Position numbers and translations under genes: made by a program. 64,000 bases of DNA from Akkermansia muciniphila (GTDB lineage Bacteria > Verrucomicrobiota > Verrucomicrobiia > Opitutales > UBA953), in NCBI GenBank assembly GCA_943331445.1, contig CALQLO010000009.1, positions 1-64,000 of the forward strand, given 5' to 3'. Shown here in pieces: positions 37,012-45,806 of the stretch. Positions within the stretch are counted from its first letter, which is position 1. Each line of letters begins with the position of its first letter. Below the pieces are notes generated by a model. That model saw only the letters and a list, made by a program, of their open reading frames with translations. It was not told the origin of the DNA and did no database searches.

Positions 37012-38379
37012 ATGATTGCTCCCATGAACCAACCCAAGATTGAAATCCTGCCCCTTAAGAAGGGCTTCCTCCGTGCCGCCACCGAAGCGTCGCACGTCCT
37101 CGTCCGTATCGTCGCCCCGGCCCAACCCGCCGACCTCGGCAACACCACCCGAGCGCCACTCGATCTCGCCCTCGTGATTGACCGCTCGAGTTCGATGTCG
37201 GGTCGTCCCATCGAAGCTGCCCTCGAAAGCGCCGTCCGCATCGTCCGCGGTCTCCGCAATGATGACCGCGTCACCGTCATCGCATTCGATGACCGCATCG
37301 AAGTGGTGCAGCCACTCACGGCAGTCACCGATCGCGAAGCCCTAGCTAGCCGTATCAAGGCCATCGATGCCCGCGGCTCGACGAATCTCTTCGGCGGCTG
37401 GGAGGAAGGCGTCAAGCAGCTCGCCCCCTTCACCCGCAAGGATCGGATTGCACGCGTCATCCTCCTCAGCGACGGCCAGGCGAACCAGGGCCTGCTCGAT
37501 GAGGCGGAAATCTTCCGTCAGGTCGCCAAGGCCGCGGGCGCTGGCATCACGACCTCGACCGTCGGCCTCGGCCACGGCTTCAATGAATCGCTGATGACGG
37601 GCATGGCCAACGCCGGCGAAGGCGTCGCCAACTTCGGCCAGACGGCCGACGACCTCGACGAGGCCTTCGAAGAACAATTCGCCATTATCTCCAATTCATT
37701 CCTGCGTCAGGTTAAGGTCAGCGTGCAGGGGGGTAGTGATGTCCAAGCCCGCCTGGTCGGAGAGATCCTCGAGAACGGCATCGCCCGCAGCCGCAAACTC
37801 GGTACGCTGCCTTGGGACGCTTCGCTTGTCGCAGTCATCGAGCTGAAGGTAGGCGCCCTCGCCAAGGCTGACGCGCTCGCCGCCGTCAACTTCGAGGCGA
37901 TCACCAAGGAGGGCGAAGTCGTCAAGTTCGGGCCCGAGCTCATCTCGCTCCCGGAAGTCGACCTCGCCGCGTACTCCACCCTGCCCGTCGATGCCGATGT
38001 GGCGGCGGCGGTGGGCGAAGCGATTACCTCAGAGAAGATTGAAGCCATCGAGCACCTGGTCCGGAGCGGCAAACTCGCCGAGGCGAAGACGGAACTCGCG
38101 GCCCTCTTGTTACGCAGCGACCTCTCCAACTGGGCCAAGCAAAAGATCGAATACCTTAAGGAGCTTCTCGACGAAGACGCCATCATGGCGATGAAAGCGA
38201 TGCGCTATGGTCGTAGCCGCATGATGAGCCAGACGAAGATGTCCGCCATGGGCGAATTCAGCGCCGAGCTCTGCGAGGCGGATGAGGTCATCAAGCCCGT
38301 CTACCTTCGCCGCAAGCGCGCCGACGGCCAAGCCTCCAAGCCACAGCCCCCTCAGGGCGGCCAGACACCTCAGGCCTAA
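37012..38379 (+). CDS. VWA-domain protein, probably cytosolic
   Basis: About 455 residues from the ATG at 37012 (another at 37024, GTG at 37003, are possible). The von Willebrand factor A domain starts near residue 50, with the MIDAS motif DRSSS at 57-61 (LALVIDRSSSMSGRP), the Thr of GSTNLFGG and the Asp of LSDGQANQG, so it should bind a metal ion. A beta-sandwich-like region and a helical C-terminal part follow, with a Pro/Gln tail. There is no signal peptide or membrane helix. The upstream MerR-like gene and the shared orientation suggest one regulated pair. TTGACA at 36977 could be a -35 box. Partner unknown. Confidence 0.75.
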   Translation: MIAPMNQPKIEILPLKKGFLRAATEASHVLVRIVAPAQPADLGNTTRAPLDLALVIDRSSSMSGRPIEAALESAVRIVRGLRNDDRVTVIAFDDRIEVVQPLTAVTDREALASRIKAIDARGSTNLFGGWEEGVKQLAPFTRKDRIARVILLSDGQANQGLLDEAEIFRQVAKAAGAGITTSTVGLGHGFNESLMTGMANAGEGVANFGQTADDLDEAFEEQFAIISNSFLRQVKVSVQGGSDVQARLVGEILENGIARSRKLGTLPWDASLVAVIELKVGALAKADALAAVNFEAITKEGEVVKFGPELISLPEVDLAAYSTLPVDADVAAAVGEAITSEKIEAIEHLVRSGKLAEAKTELAALLLRSDLSNWAKQKIEYLKELLDEDAIMAMKAMRYGRSRMMSQTKMSAMGEFSAELCEADEVIKPVYLRRKRADGQASKPQPPQGGQTPQA

Positions 38380-38401
38380 ACTCAAGATAACGGCTCAACC
38401 T

Positions 38402-38435
38402 AGCCCGGCAGAAGTAATTCTGCCGGGCTTTTTGT
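38402..38435 (+). terminator. Terminator after the VWA gene
   Basis: AGCCCGGCAGAA pairs with TTCTGCCGGGCT around a GTAA loop and is followed by a run of T (TTTTTG). Confidence 0.85.
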
Positions 38436-38476
38436 TGCCCGTCCGGGAGCCTCCCTCAAGATGAGTTGCTGTCCCC

Positions 38477-41400
38477 ATGTCCCGCTTTCTCCGCATCTCC
38501 CTCTGGACCCTTGGCATTCTCACCCTCGTCATCGGCACCACACTCTTCTGGGTCGAATCGCAACTGCGCCCTACGCCCCTTGGCGAGCGCGTCAAAGGGC
38601 TCCTCGCGGATGCCAAAATCAAGGGCACGATCGCTAGCATTGAGGGTTCCCTCGACGGCACCTTCTCCGCGGAAGGCATCGACCTCACCCTCGAAGATGG
38701 CACCCATCTCGCCGCGAGTAGCCTCAAGGGCGAGGCGCGCCTCTTCTCCATCATTCGCGGGACTTACGCGCTAAGCCGCCTAGAGATCAAGGGCATCGAC
38801 GTCGACCTAAGCCTACGCAAGAAGGCAGCGCCCGCCGCCATCGCCGTCCCTCCATCAACGAGCAAAACGGTGCTGCCACCTTTCGTACTCGGGCCCTATG
38901 CCGCTTCCGGTCGGGTGAAACTCGCCGATGGCACCCTACTCCGATTCAATGTCCAAGGCGATGAATTCGATTCCGCCGGCAAGGCTGACTTGCGCGCGGG
39001 AATTGCCTGGCCGGGATTCGTCACCGGGAAACAACAGACGGACCCTCGAGGTGAGATTATCCTGAAAGCTGAATTCAACCGCACCCTCGGCGCCGCGGGA
39101 CTGGATATTGAAAATATCAGCCGCGACCTCGCGGCGCTCAACCTCGATTTATCTGCCAAGGATAGCAGCCCCCTGGCCGCCGGCTCAGCGGGCCTTAACC
39201 TCATATTCACCAAAGGTCGGACCGACTTGACAGCGCAGCTCGACATGAGTCCGGCCCTCTTCGGCATCCTGAGCCAGCAGCTCACGGATGTGCGCTTAAA
39301 CGGTAAGCTGAAAGCCGCCTTCAGCCGACCCCCAGGCGCCGCGGGACTCGATCTCGAAAACCTCAGCCGTGACCTCGCTTCGCTCAACCTTGATCTCGTC
39401 GCCAAAGATAATCGCCCAGCCGCCGCCGGCTCGGTGAGCCTCAATCTATCAGCAAACCACCCAGCCGCCAGCAACGCACTCACCTTCAAGGGCTCCCTCA
39501 GCGACTCGACCAACCACCCAGCCGTGACCTTCAACGGCACTCGCGACAAAGGCCGCATGGACTTGGCCGCGCAGCTGGACATCGACCCAACCCACTTCGC
39601 CCTCCTGAGCCAGCAACTCCCCAACGTGCGCCTCACCGGAAAACTTTCGGGCACGCAGGAATCTGCGAACTGGCAGGTCGCGGTCGACCTCTTGGGTAAG
39701 TTCTCCGAAAAGGTCAGCGGACATTCTTCTGAATGGAATATCAAGGCAGACGCCGCCGGCTCCGACGTCAGCCGCTCCCTCAACCATCTGGCCGTGACCG
39801 GCAACGGCATCAACATCAGCATGCCCAAGCCCCTCAACTGGAAAGGCGGTCTCCTCCCGGACGATTCTTCCGGCGCCTCCCTCTCCGTCATCGCCAACGA
39901 TGCCGACCTCGTCGCCCTAACGCCCTTTCTCGCGATGGCTGACATCAAGCCCACCGCCGGTAAATGGACCGGGGAAGCGGCCATCTCTTTCGTCGGCGGC
40001 CAGGCCACGGTTGCCAGTATCCGCACGCACCGCTTTAAGGGACTAACGATTGAAAGAGGCGGCAAGGTACTGGTCCGAGAAATCGATGCGGCCGTACCCT
40101 TAAAATCTGAAAACGGTGCGATCACCGTGGGGCCATTCACCGTAAGTTGTGTCGCTGGCAATATTGCCACTGGCGAAGCCACCCTTAAGCCCGGGGCGAA
40201 TGGCGCATGGTCTGCGACGGCCAATATCGATCTCGGCATCGTCGAACTCGCCTCTCAGCCAAACTGGGGCGACCTGCCGGTTGATAAACTTAAAGGCATC
40301 CGCATCGCCGCCCGCGGAGCCGTCGATTGCGCCGCGGGAAAAAATCCCGTGGTAAACTCCGCGGACGCCCGAATCTTCCGCGATGGCAACAACCTCTTGG
40401 CCTTGAAACTTCGCCAACGATTTGAAATCGGCGGAGCTAAACCGACCGGCGTGCTGGTGGAAGCGTCTGCCTCCAACCTCCCGCTGGAATCCCTCGCGGC
40501 GGTCGTCCCCGGACTCAAAGTTACGGGCAATCTCAATCGGGCTGACCTTGTGGCCGGCTTTCGGGCTGAAGGGCTTTTTATCCGCACGGAAGGAGCCCCG
40601 CTCGCCTTCGTGGGTACCAGTGTGAACTGGAAAGGAAAGCTCTGGGTGAAAGATTGCGACCTGTCGGCGGGCTTGGATCTCTTGGTCGGCGACAAAACCA
40701 CCGTTATCGGGTTCAACCAAGCCGCCCTGACGAGCCACGGCCGCACCTTGGCCGCAGGCAACATCTCACTCGGGCTGGCCGCCAACGGACTGGGCGCCAC
40801 CACCCTCAAACTCGAAGGCGACCTCGGTGAGCTCGCCAACCAACCTTTCGCTGGGCCGCTCAATATCGTCAGCGGCGGCCAGTATAGCGCCTCGGCGGAG
40901 TACGCCGCCTCCGGCGAAATCGCCGTGGCCCTGAACGTCGTTGATGTCGGCCTGCGCCAGAGTGATGGCCGCGTAAAGCAAGCTCAGGTACGCGGGAAAT
41001 ATACCCCTACCGCCAGCGGCCTTTCGGCCGAAGGCTCCTTCCTCCTGAAGGCGAATAATACCAGTGCCGGGAAGTTCACGCTGACCCAAACGAACGCCGG
41101 CCCGAAGACCGACTGGCAAGGCGTTGTCACCATCGACAATGTGGATGTGGACGATGTCTTGGCATTACTTCCCAAGAGCACAGAGGCCCCAGAAGAAATC
41201 AAAAACCTGCCGACGCCCAAGCCAGACAAAAACCCTTTCTGGCTGAATCAGACTGGCACCATTCAAGTCGCCATCAATAAGGCTAGCGCCTATGGGATTG
41301 TCGCCCAGAAAGTACTCCTACGCGCCGAGGCGGACGACAAGGCGCTGCGCCTCACCCAACTCTCTGGCCAGCTAGCCGAAGGCGACCTAACCGGTCGCGG

Positions 41401-42265
41401 TCAACTGGCGTTCGTGCCCTCGATCAATAATGGCCCCTACTCGCTTTCCGCCACCATCGGGCTGAAGCAGTTTGAAATCGGCGCCATCGCCCTTGCCGTC
41501 CCTGCCATCAAGGAATTCCTCCAAGGTAAAGCCAATGTCACCGCATCACTCACCAGCATCTGCGGCACGCCTGGTGAACTCTTATCCAAATTACAGGTTG
41601 ATTCCGAAATGCGCTCGGAAGGCGGCCGCATCCGGGCCTTCGGGGATAAAAACAGCGGCTCCTCGCTCGCCGCTAATAAGGCCGGCGATCTCGGCCAAGT
41701 CATCGGCCTCGGAGCCATGATTTTTGGCGGAGCCAGTAATAACCCCAAGGTGGCTAAGATTGGCGCCGCCGTCGCCGCCGCCGCTAAACTCCAGAAAGCA
41801 CTCTCCGACTTCAACTACGACACCGTCACGGTGAAAGCCTCCCGCCTCGCCTCCGGCACCATCAAGCTCGATCAGGCCGATGTTCGTAATCAGACGCTAC
41901 ACCTCAGCGCCAAGGGCGGCATCAGTATCGATCCGAAAGCCTCCTTCACCGACTGGCCGATGGTCGTTGACGCGCAGCTGCGGGGCTCGGGCGAGTTCGC
42001 TAACTTCTTCTCCGCCCTCGGCTACGGTACGGCGCCCTCGAAAGCCGACGGGATGACCGACGGGCCGGGCGTCAAGGTTACCGGCTCCATCAACAATGTG
42101 AAAACGGATCTCTCCGAGCGACTCCAGCAGGCCATTGATGGCGTCAAGTCCAGCGCCGCACCTACCCAGCCCGCCCAATCTTCTTCCACGCAGCCCACGA
42201 CGACCCCTCCCGCCACCAAGAAACGCAATCCGCTCAACGACCTGCTCCGGGAATTGGGCAAATGA
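38477..42265 (+). CDS. AsmA-like periplasmic protein with internal duplication
   Basis: 1262 residues. An N-terminal transmembrane helix (ISLWTLGILTLVIGTTLFW) anchors a long, mostly beta periplasmic region with the repetitive pattern of the AsmA/TamB/DUF748 group, which is thought to move lipids or support outer-membrane assembly. Around residues 195-380 an 82-residue unit is repeated (39062 and 39308, period 246 bases), each with GAAGLD followed by ENxSRDLA and LNLDL, and the second with a LSQQL-VRL-GKL end. The C terminus (Pro/Ser/Thr-rich, then NPLNDLLRELGK) is a cytosol- or periplasm-facing tail. Its stop overlaps the permease start as ATGA. Client unknown. Confidence 0.75.
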   Translation: MSRFLRISLWTLGILTLVIGTTLFWVESQLRPTPLGERVKGLLADAKIKGTIASIEGSLDGTFSAEGIDLTLEDGTHLAASSLKGEARLFSIIRGTYALSRLEIKGIDVDLSLRKKAAPAAIAVPPSTSKTVLPPFVLGPYAASGRVKLADGTLLRFNVQGDEFDSAGKADLRAGIAWPGFVTGKQQTDPRGEIILKAEFNRTLGAAGLDIENISRDLAALNLDLSAKDSSPLAAGSAGLNLIFTKGRTDLTAQLDMSPALFGILSQQLTDVRLNGKLKAAFSRPPGAAGLDLENLSRDLASLNLDLVAKDNRPAAAGSVSLNLSANHPAASNALTFKGSLSDSTNHPAVTFNGTRDKGRMDLAAQLDIDPTHFALLSQQLPNVRLTGKLSGTQESANWQVAVDLLGKFSEKVSGHSSEWNIKADAAGSDVSRSLNHLAVTGNGINISMPKPLNWKGGLLPDDSSGASLSVIANDADLVALTPFLAMADIKPTAGKWTGEAAISFVGGQATVASIRTHRFKGLTIERGGKVLVREIDAAVPLKSENGAITVGPFTVSCVAGNIATGEATLKPGANGAWSATANIDLGIVELASQPNWGDLPVDKLKGIRIAARGAVDCAAGKNPVVNSADARIFRDGNNLLALKLRQRFEIGGAKPTGVLVEASASNLPLESLAAVVPGLKVTGNLNRADLVAGFRAEGLFIRTEGAPLAFVGTSVNWKGKLWVKDCDLSAGLDLLVGDKTTVIGFNQAALTSHGRTLAAGNISLGLAANGLGATTLKLEGDLGELANQPFAGPLNIVSGGQYSASAEYAASGEIAVALNVVDVGLRQSDGRVKQAQVRGKYTPTASGLSAEGSFLLKANNTSAGKFTLTQTNAGPKTDWQGVVTIDNVDVDDVLALLPKSTEAPEEIKNLPTPKPDKNPFWLNQTGTIQVAINKASAYGIVAQKVLLRAEADDKALRLTQLSGQLAEGDLTGRGQLAFVPSINNGPYSLSATIGLKQFEIGAIALAVPAIKEFLQGKANVTASLTSICGTPGELLSKLQVDSEMRSEGGRIRAFGDKNSGSSLAANKAGDLGQVIGLGAMIFGGASNNPKVAKIGAAVAAAAKLQKALSDFNYDTVTVKASRLASGTIKLDQADVRNQTLHLSAKGGISIDPKASFTDWPMVVDAQLRGSGEFANFFSALGYGTAPSKADGMTDGPGVKVTGSINNVKTDLSERLQQAIDGVKSSAAPTQPAQSSSTQPTTTPPATKKRNPLNDLLRELGK
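39062..39553 (+). repeat. 246-base tandem repeat inside the AsmA-like gene
   Basis: Two units start CTGAAAGC at 39062 and 39308, with GGCGCCGCGGGACT in each. The coded units share GAAGLD, ENxSRDLA and LNLDL. A further region (to about 39650) repeats the second half. The copies have drifted, so the duplication is not fresh. Confidence 0.75.
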
Positions 42266-43206
42266 AGAGCCGCGTCGCCGCCTTCACTTTCGTCGCGCTC
42301 ATCCTAGCGGCACTCATCGCCGTCGCGCTAGCGACTGGACCCAAGGGCTTCGGCTGGGGCGACAGTAACGGCCTCATGCTTCTCCGGACGCCACGCGTAC
42401 TGGCCGCACTCGCGGCCGGTCTGGCGCTCGGCATCGGCGGTGCGGCACAACAAGGGGTGTTCCGCAATCCACTGGCAGACCCTGGACTGACGGGAGTCTT
42501 CGGCGGTGCGTTATTCGGTATCGCGATTCTCCTTGGCCTTGCTCCGGACATCGCCTGGCAAAAGTCATGGCTCATTCCAGCGGCGGCCTTCGGCGGGGCA
42601 CTCACCGTCTCCGCGGTGCTCGTGACTATCGGTGGGCACGGCTCCACCGCCCGACTACTCCTAACCGGACTGGGCCTCAATGCCTTCACCGCGGCAGGCA
42701 CGCTCGTCATTGCCGCTCGCAGCGGCGAATCTCGCGAACTCCTCACGAATGGTGCCTATGGCGATTGGCTGGGCATGGCGACCATTGAGCTCACTTGGTT
42801 TCCCTCCCTCCTCTGTCTGCTTGCGGCACTCCTACTCCTCACGCTCGCTAGATCACTAGACCTACTTTCCTTCGGCGAGGACGCCGCCAAAGGCTTCGGC
42901 TGCGATGTCCCCTCGGTCCGCCGTCGCGCGGTTTTACTCACGGCACTCGCCGCCGCCGCCGCCACATGTCTGGTCGGCCAGGTTGCGTTCATCGGCCTAC
43001 TCGCCCCACACCTCGCGCGTACCTTAATCGGCCCGCGCCACGCGTTGGTCTTGCCCTTCTCCGGCCTGCTGGGGGCCGCCCTCCTACTCGGCGCAGACAC
43101 CCTCGGTCGCGGGCTTTGGCCGCAACTACCGCTCTCTGCCGCAGCGGTTACCGCCATCCTCGGCGCCCCGGTTTTCATCTGGATAGCCAAGAGCCGCCAT
43201 GAGTAA
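42262..43206 (+). CDS. ABC importer permease, FecCD/BtuC type
   Basis: 314 residues with about ten transmembrane helices. The family is shown by LGIGGAAQQGVFRNPLADPG near the N terminus and the C-terminal VGQVAFIGLLAPHLAR and LPLSAAAVTAILGAPVFI. Such permeases move siderophore iron, haem or vitamin B12. Its ATG overlaps the AsmA-like stop (ATGA) and its stop overlaps the ATPase gene by 8 bases, so the three genes are translationally coupled. No substrate-binding protein or TonB receptor is in the window. Confidence 0.88.
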   Translation: MKSRVAAFTFVALILAALIAVALATGPKGFGWGDSNGLMLLRTPRVLAALAAGLALGIGGAAQQGVFRNPLADPGLTGVFGGALFGIAILLGLAPDIAWQKSWLIPAAAFGGALTVSAVLVTIGGHGSTARLLLTGLGLNAFTAAGTLVIAARSGESRELLTNGAYGDWLGMATIELTWFPSLLCLLAALLLLTLARSLDLLSFGEDAAKGFGCDVPSVRRRAVLLTALAAAAATCLVGQVAFIGLLAPHLARTLIGPRHALVLPFSGLLGAALLLGADTLGRGLWPQLPLSAAAVTAILGAPVFIWIAKSRHE

Positions 43207-43921
43207 TGCTTTCGTCATCCGCGCCCTCGGCCTCGGGGTAGAACTTAACGGACGTCGAGTCGTTGATGGCGTGTCTCTTTGTGCTGCGGGCGGCACCCTC
43301 ACCGCCATCGTCGGCCCCAATGGCGCTGGCAAGACCACTCTATTGCGAGCCCTCGCCGGACTGACGCCGAGGACGGATGGAACCCTGATGATTGCTGGCG
43401 CCGACCCAGCGCAAATCGGGGCAGCCGAAGCCGTGAAGACTCGGGCCTATTGCGCACAGCGCCCAGCTTGCGCCTGGAACTACCCACTCACCGATCTCGC
43501 CAACATCACCAGTCGCCCAGAAGCATTCGCCGATTGGCTGGTGAAGTTGAACCTAGAGGAAGTGATTGACCGACGCCTAGCCGAACTTTCGGGCGGTGAA
43601 CAAAAAGCCGTGCATCTTGCCTTTGCGCTCAGCCAGCTGGCTGAACCTTTTGGCCACGCCATCTTGCTCGACGAACCAACCGATTCCTTGGATCTCCGTC
43701 GCCAGTCGGCAGTTCGCCTCGCCCTCAGAGGGCTCGCGCAATCCGGTGCCGTCTGCGTCATCGCCACCCATGACTTCGAACTCGCCCGCCATTGCGATCG
43801 CGTCTTGGTCTTGGCCGAAGGCCGATTAATCGCGGAAGGCACCCCGGCGGACACACTCACGCCAACAGTCATCCGCGAGGTTTGGGGCGTCGACCTGACG
43901 GCCATTCCGTCTTCACGCTAA
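43199..43921 (+). CDS. ABC importer ATPase, FecE/BtuD type
   Basis: 240-residue ATPase that should pair with the upstream permease. Walker A is GPNGAGKTTLLRALAG, the signature motif LSGGEQKAVHLAFAL and Walker B AILLDEPTDSLD. The H-loop is in VIATHDFELARHC. Its 3' end overlaps the oppositely oriented ogg-like gene by 53 bases. Substrate is not readable from sequence; iron-siderophore, haem or cobalamin are the usual ones. Confidence 0.9.
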   Translation: MSNAFVIRALGLGVELNGRRVVDGVSLCAAGGTLTAIVGPNGAGKTTLLRALAGLTPRTDGTLMIAGADPAQIGAAEAVKTRAYCAQRPACAWNYPLTDLANITSRPEAFADWLVKLNLEEVIDRRLAELSGGEQKAVHLAFALSQLAEPFGHAILLDEPTDSLDLRRQSAVRLALRGLAQSGAVCVIATHDFELARHCDRVLVLAEGRLIAEGTPADTLTPTVIREVWGVDLTAIPSSR

Positions 43922-44798
43922 CCGTCGTCAAGCGGCCAGCCCGCGCCGCCGAAAAGAGGTACTGCTGGGCCAGTCCTGCGGCCGCGCCAAAATGCCTGCG
44001 GCCGAATTGCTCCAACTGCGCAGGCTTCCATCCCTGCAGCCCGTAGGCTGAGCCCAACGCCTGGACCACCCAAGTATCAACGGGGAAACTCTCGAGTCGC
44101 CCGAAACCGAAGAGCGCAACACAAGCGGCGACCTTCGGGCCAACCCCCGGCAGAGATTGTAATTCCGTCATCAAATCCGGTGTCGAGAGTGCCTGAAATT
44201 CCTGAGCCCAGTCCGGGCGATGCTGAAGTTGCTTCGCCGTGCCACGCACATACGCCGCCCGGTAGCCGAGGGCACACGCACGGAGAATGGCATCATCAGC
44301 CGAGGCTAGCGTGCGCCAATCAGGCAGAGCCCGGAAGTCGCCGCCGAGCGGCTCCCCCATTTTCTCCGCCATGGCTGCGACCATTGCACGAATCTGCAGG
44401 ATGCGCTTATTGGAACTGCAGAGAAATCCGAGGAGAGCCTCCTGTGGATCTTGCCGCAGGATTCGTAAGCCTGGATAAATTTCGATGGCTGAGCGTAGTA
44501 CTAAATCCGATCTCCATGGCAAAGCCTCGACGAGGCGACCCTGCACGCCCTCCGCATCAAGATAGTCCGACAACGCCGCCGCCGCGTTAACCGCCCCCAC
44601 TAATCCGCGCCACTCGACGCCGCTGGCGGAGGCTCGCAACGCCGCCACCGTCTGGCCGAAAACGCCGACCCAACTCCCGTCTGCTAATTGATTCCAGCGA
44701 AAACTCTGTCCGCCGTCGAGTTGCTCCGCGAACGTTCCAGCCGGTAAGTTATCCGCCAGTCGCAATAGACGCCAAGGAGTCCAAGCCGGGGACTCCAT
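43869..44798 (-). CDS. ogg: 8-oxoguanine DNA glycosylase (OGG1-like)
   Basis: 309-residue bifunctional glycosylase that removes 8-oxoguanine from DNA. The HhH-GPD fold is visible with LPGVGPKVAACVALF, where Lys222 is the catalytic lysine, and FPVDTWV with Asp241. The CSSNKRI segment near 127-133 is the OGG1-type recognition motif. I use the ATG at 44798; the frame is open to 44951 but overlaps the upstream lipoprotein gene. It is the last gene of a three-gene minus-strand group (39-residue protein, lipoprotein, ogg) and its end overlaps the ABC ATPase gene by 53 bases. Confidence 0.85.
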   Translation of the reverse strand: MESPAWTPWRLLRLADNLPAGTFAEQLDGGQSFRWNQLADGSWVGVFGQTVAALRASASGVEWRGLVGAVNAAAALSDYLDAEGVQGRLVEALPWRSDLVLRSAIEIYPGLRILRQDPQEALLGFLCSSNKRILQIRAMVAAMAEKMGEPLGGDFRALPDWRTLASADDAILRACALGYRAAYVRGTAKQLQHRPDWAQEFQALSTPDLMTELQSLPGVGPKVAACVALFGFGRLESFPVDTWVVQALGSAYGLQGWKPAQLEQFGRRHFGAAAGLAQQYLFSAARAGRLTTVSVKTEWPSGRRPKPRG

Positions 44799-44802
44799 CA
44801 CA

Positions 44803-45318
44803 TCAACGACGCTCGAGATCGAGCGGCGTTCCCCAGAGAAAACTGTGCCGGGAAGCGAGGAAGCGTCCCTTGCCATCCACCACCGAGACCCGCCAAGCGA
44901 CGGGACGCCAATTAGCCGAACCCGCCTGTTTACCTGTGAGGCCGATGACAAATTCTCCGAAAGGGCGACCTGGCTTTAGGTTGACCGCAAAGTCGTAGCG
45001 CTCGGGCGCGACGTTTTCAGTGCGGACCACTTCGACCACGAGACGTCCATCCGCCGGCGGGTCGATGTCGAGTTTGACGAAGAAATAATAACCCGGACGG
45101 ACATTCTCCTCGGTGCGGAAAACCACGTCGTCACCATGATGCTCTTTGGCGTGGAATGCTTCCGAAGCGCGGGCCACATCGGCTTCACTTCGACGCCTTT
45201 CATTAACGTAGGCGATACCAGGAACCTCGACTCCCGTTGGAGGCGGAGTCCCGCAACCCACCAAGACCAGCGCGACGAGCGCGGCCTGCAGAGAGGCCTT
45301 ACCCGCCGCCCAGCTCAC
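44803..45318 (-). CDS. Probable lipoprotein of unknown function
   Basis: 171 residues beginning at a GTG that overlaps the stop of the 39-residue gene as GTGA. The N terminus is a signal peptide ending in LVGC, a lipobox, so Cys22 is probably acylated and the protein is membrane-attached. The remaining beta-rich sequence (YYFFVKLDID, GRLVVEVVR, FGEFVIGLTG) has no family I recognise. It lies 4 bases before ogg. Function unknown. Confidence 0.65.
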   Translation of the reverse strand: MSWAAGKASLQAALVALVLVGCGTPPPTGVEVPGIAYVNERRRSEADVARASEAFHAKEHHGDDVVFRTEENVRPGYYFFVKLDIDPPADGRLVVEVVRTENVAPERYDFAVNLKPGRPFGEFVIGLTGKQAGSANWRPVAWRVSVVDGKGRFLASRHSFLWGTPLDLERR

Positions 45319-45434
45319 TTCTTGGCCTTCTTTTTGCTCGCGGCAACGCGGGCAGCCTTAATGCGGTCCTTCTTGCGCTCGAGGTAGGCGCGGCGACGGC
45401 GGCGCTTGATGACTTTATTGCTCTGTTGGCCCAT
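45315..45434 (-). CDS. 39-residue basic protein
   Basis: Begins MGQQSNKVIKRRRRR and ends in KKKAKK, with 18 Lys and Arg in 39 residues. The composition resembles small ribosome- or nucleic-acid-associated proteins, such as bS21 or bTHX-like peptides, but I cannot assign it. Its stop overlaps the GTG start of the lipoprotein gene (GTGA). It is too short to be found by usual length cutoffs. Function unknown; the call rests on the reading frame, composition and tight overlap. Confidence 0.6.
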   Translation of the reverse strand: MGQQSNKVIKRRRRRAYLERKKDRIKAARVAASKKKAKK

Positions 45435-45526
45435 AGTGAATGCATCCTCCCGCAACCTCTCCGATGGTCAAGGAGAAGGTTGCAAACCCGCCCCCGGAAG
45501 ACCGGGAGGTGGAAAGAGGCCCTTTC

Positions 45527-45601
<75 letters not shown>

Positions 45602-45806
45602 GTGCGAAAGGAGTCCAATCAAGGCAAGGTCGGGGTGGCTCTGTCAAACAAATCCTCGGGTGACCAAGCCCTCCCCGCCGCCTGCACGGGCGCCACATGG
45701 CGCATAAAAGCTCGGATTAGCGGGGCTCCGGACGACATTCACCCCAGCCACGCCTAATCTCTGGACACCCCCTTGCAGCCTGTCTTCCTATTGAACTCAC
45801 AAAACC

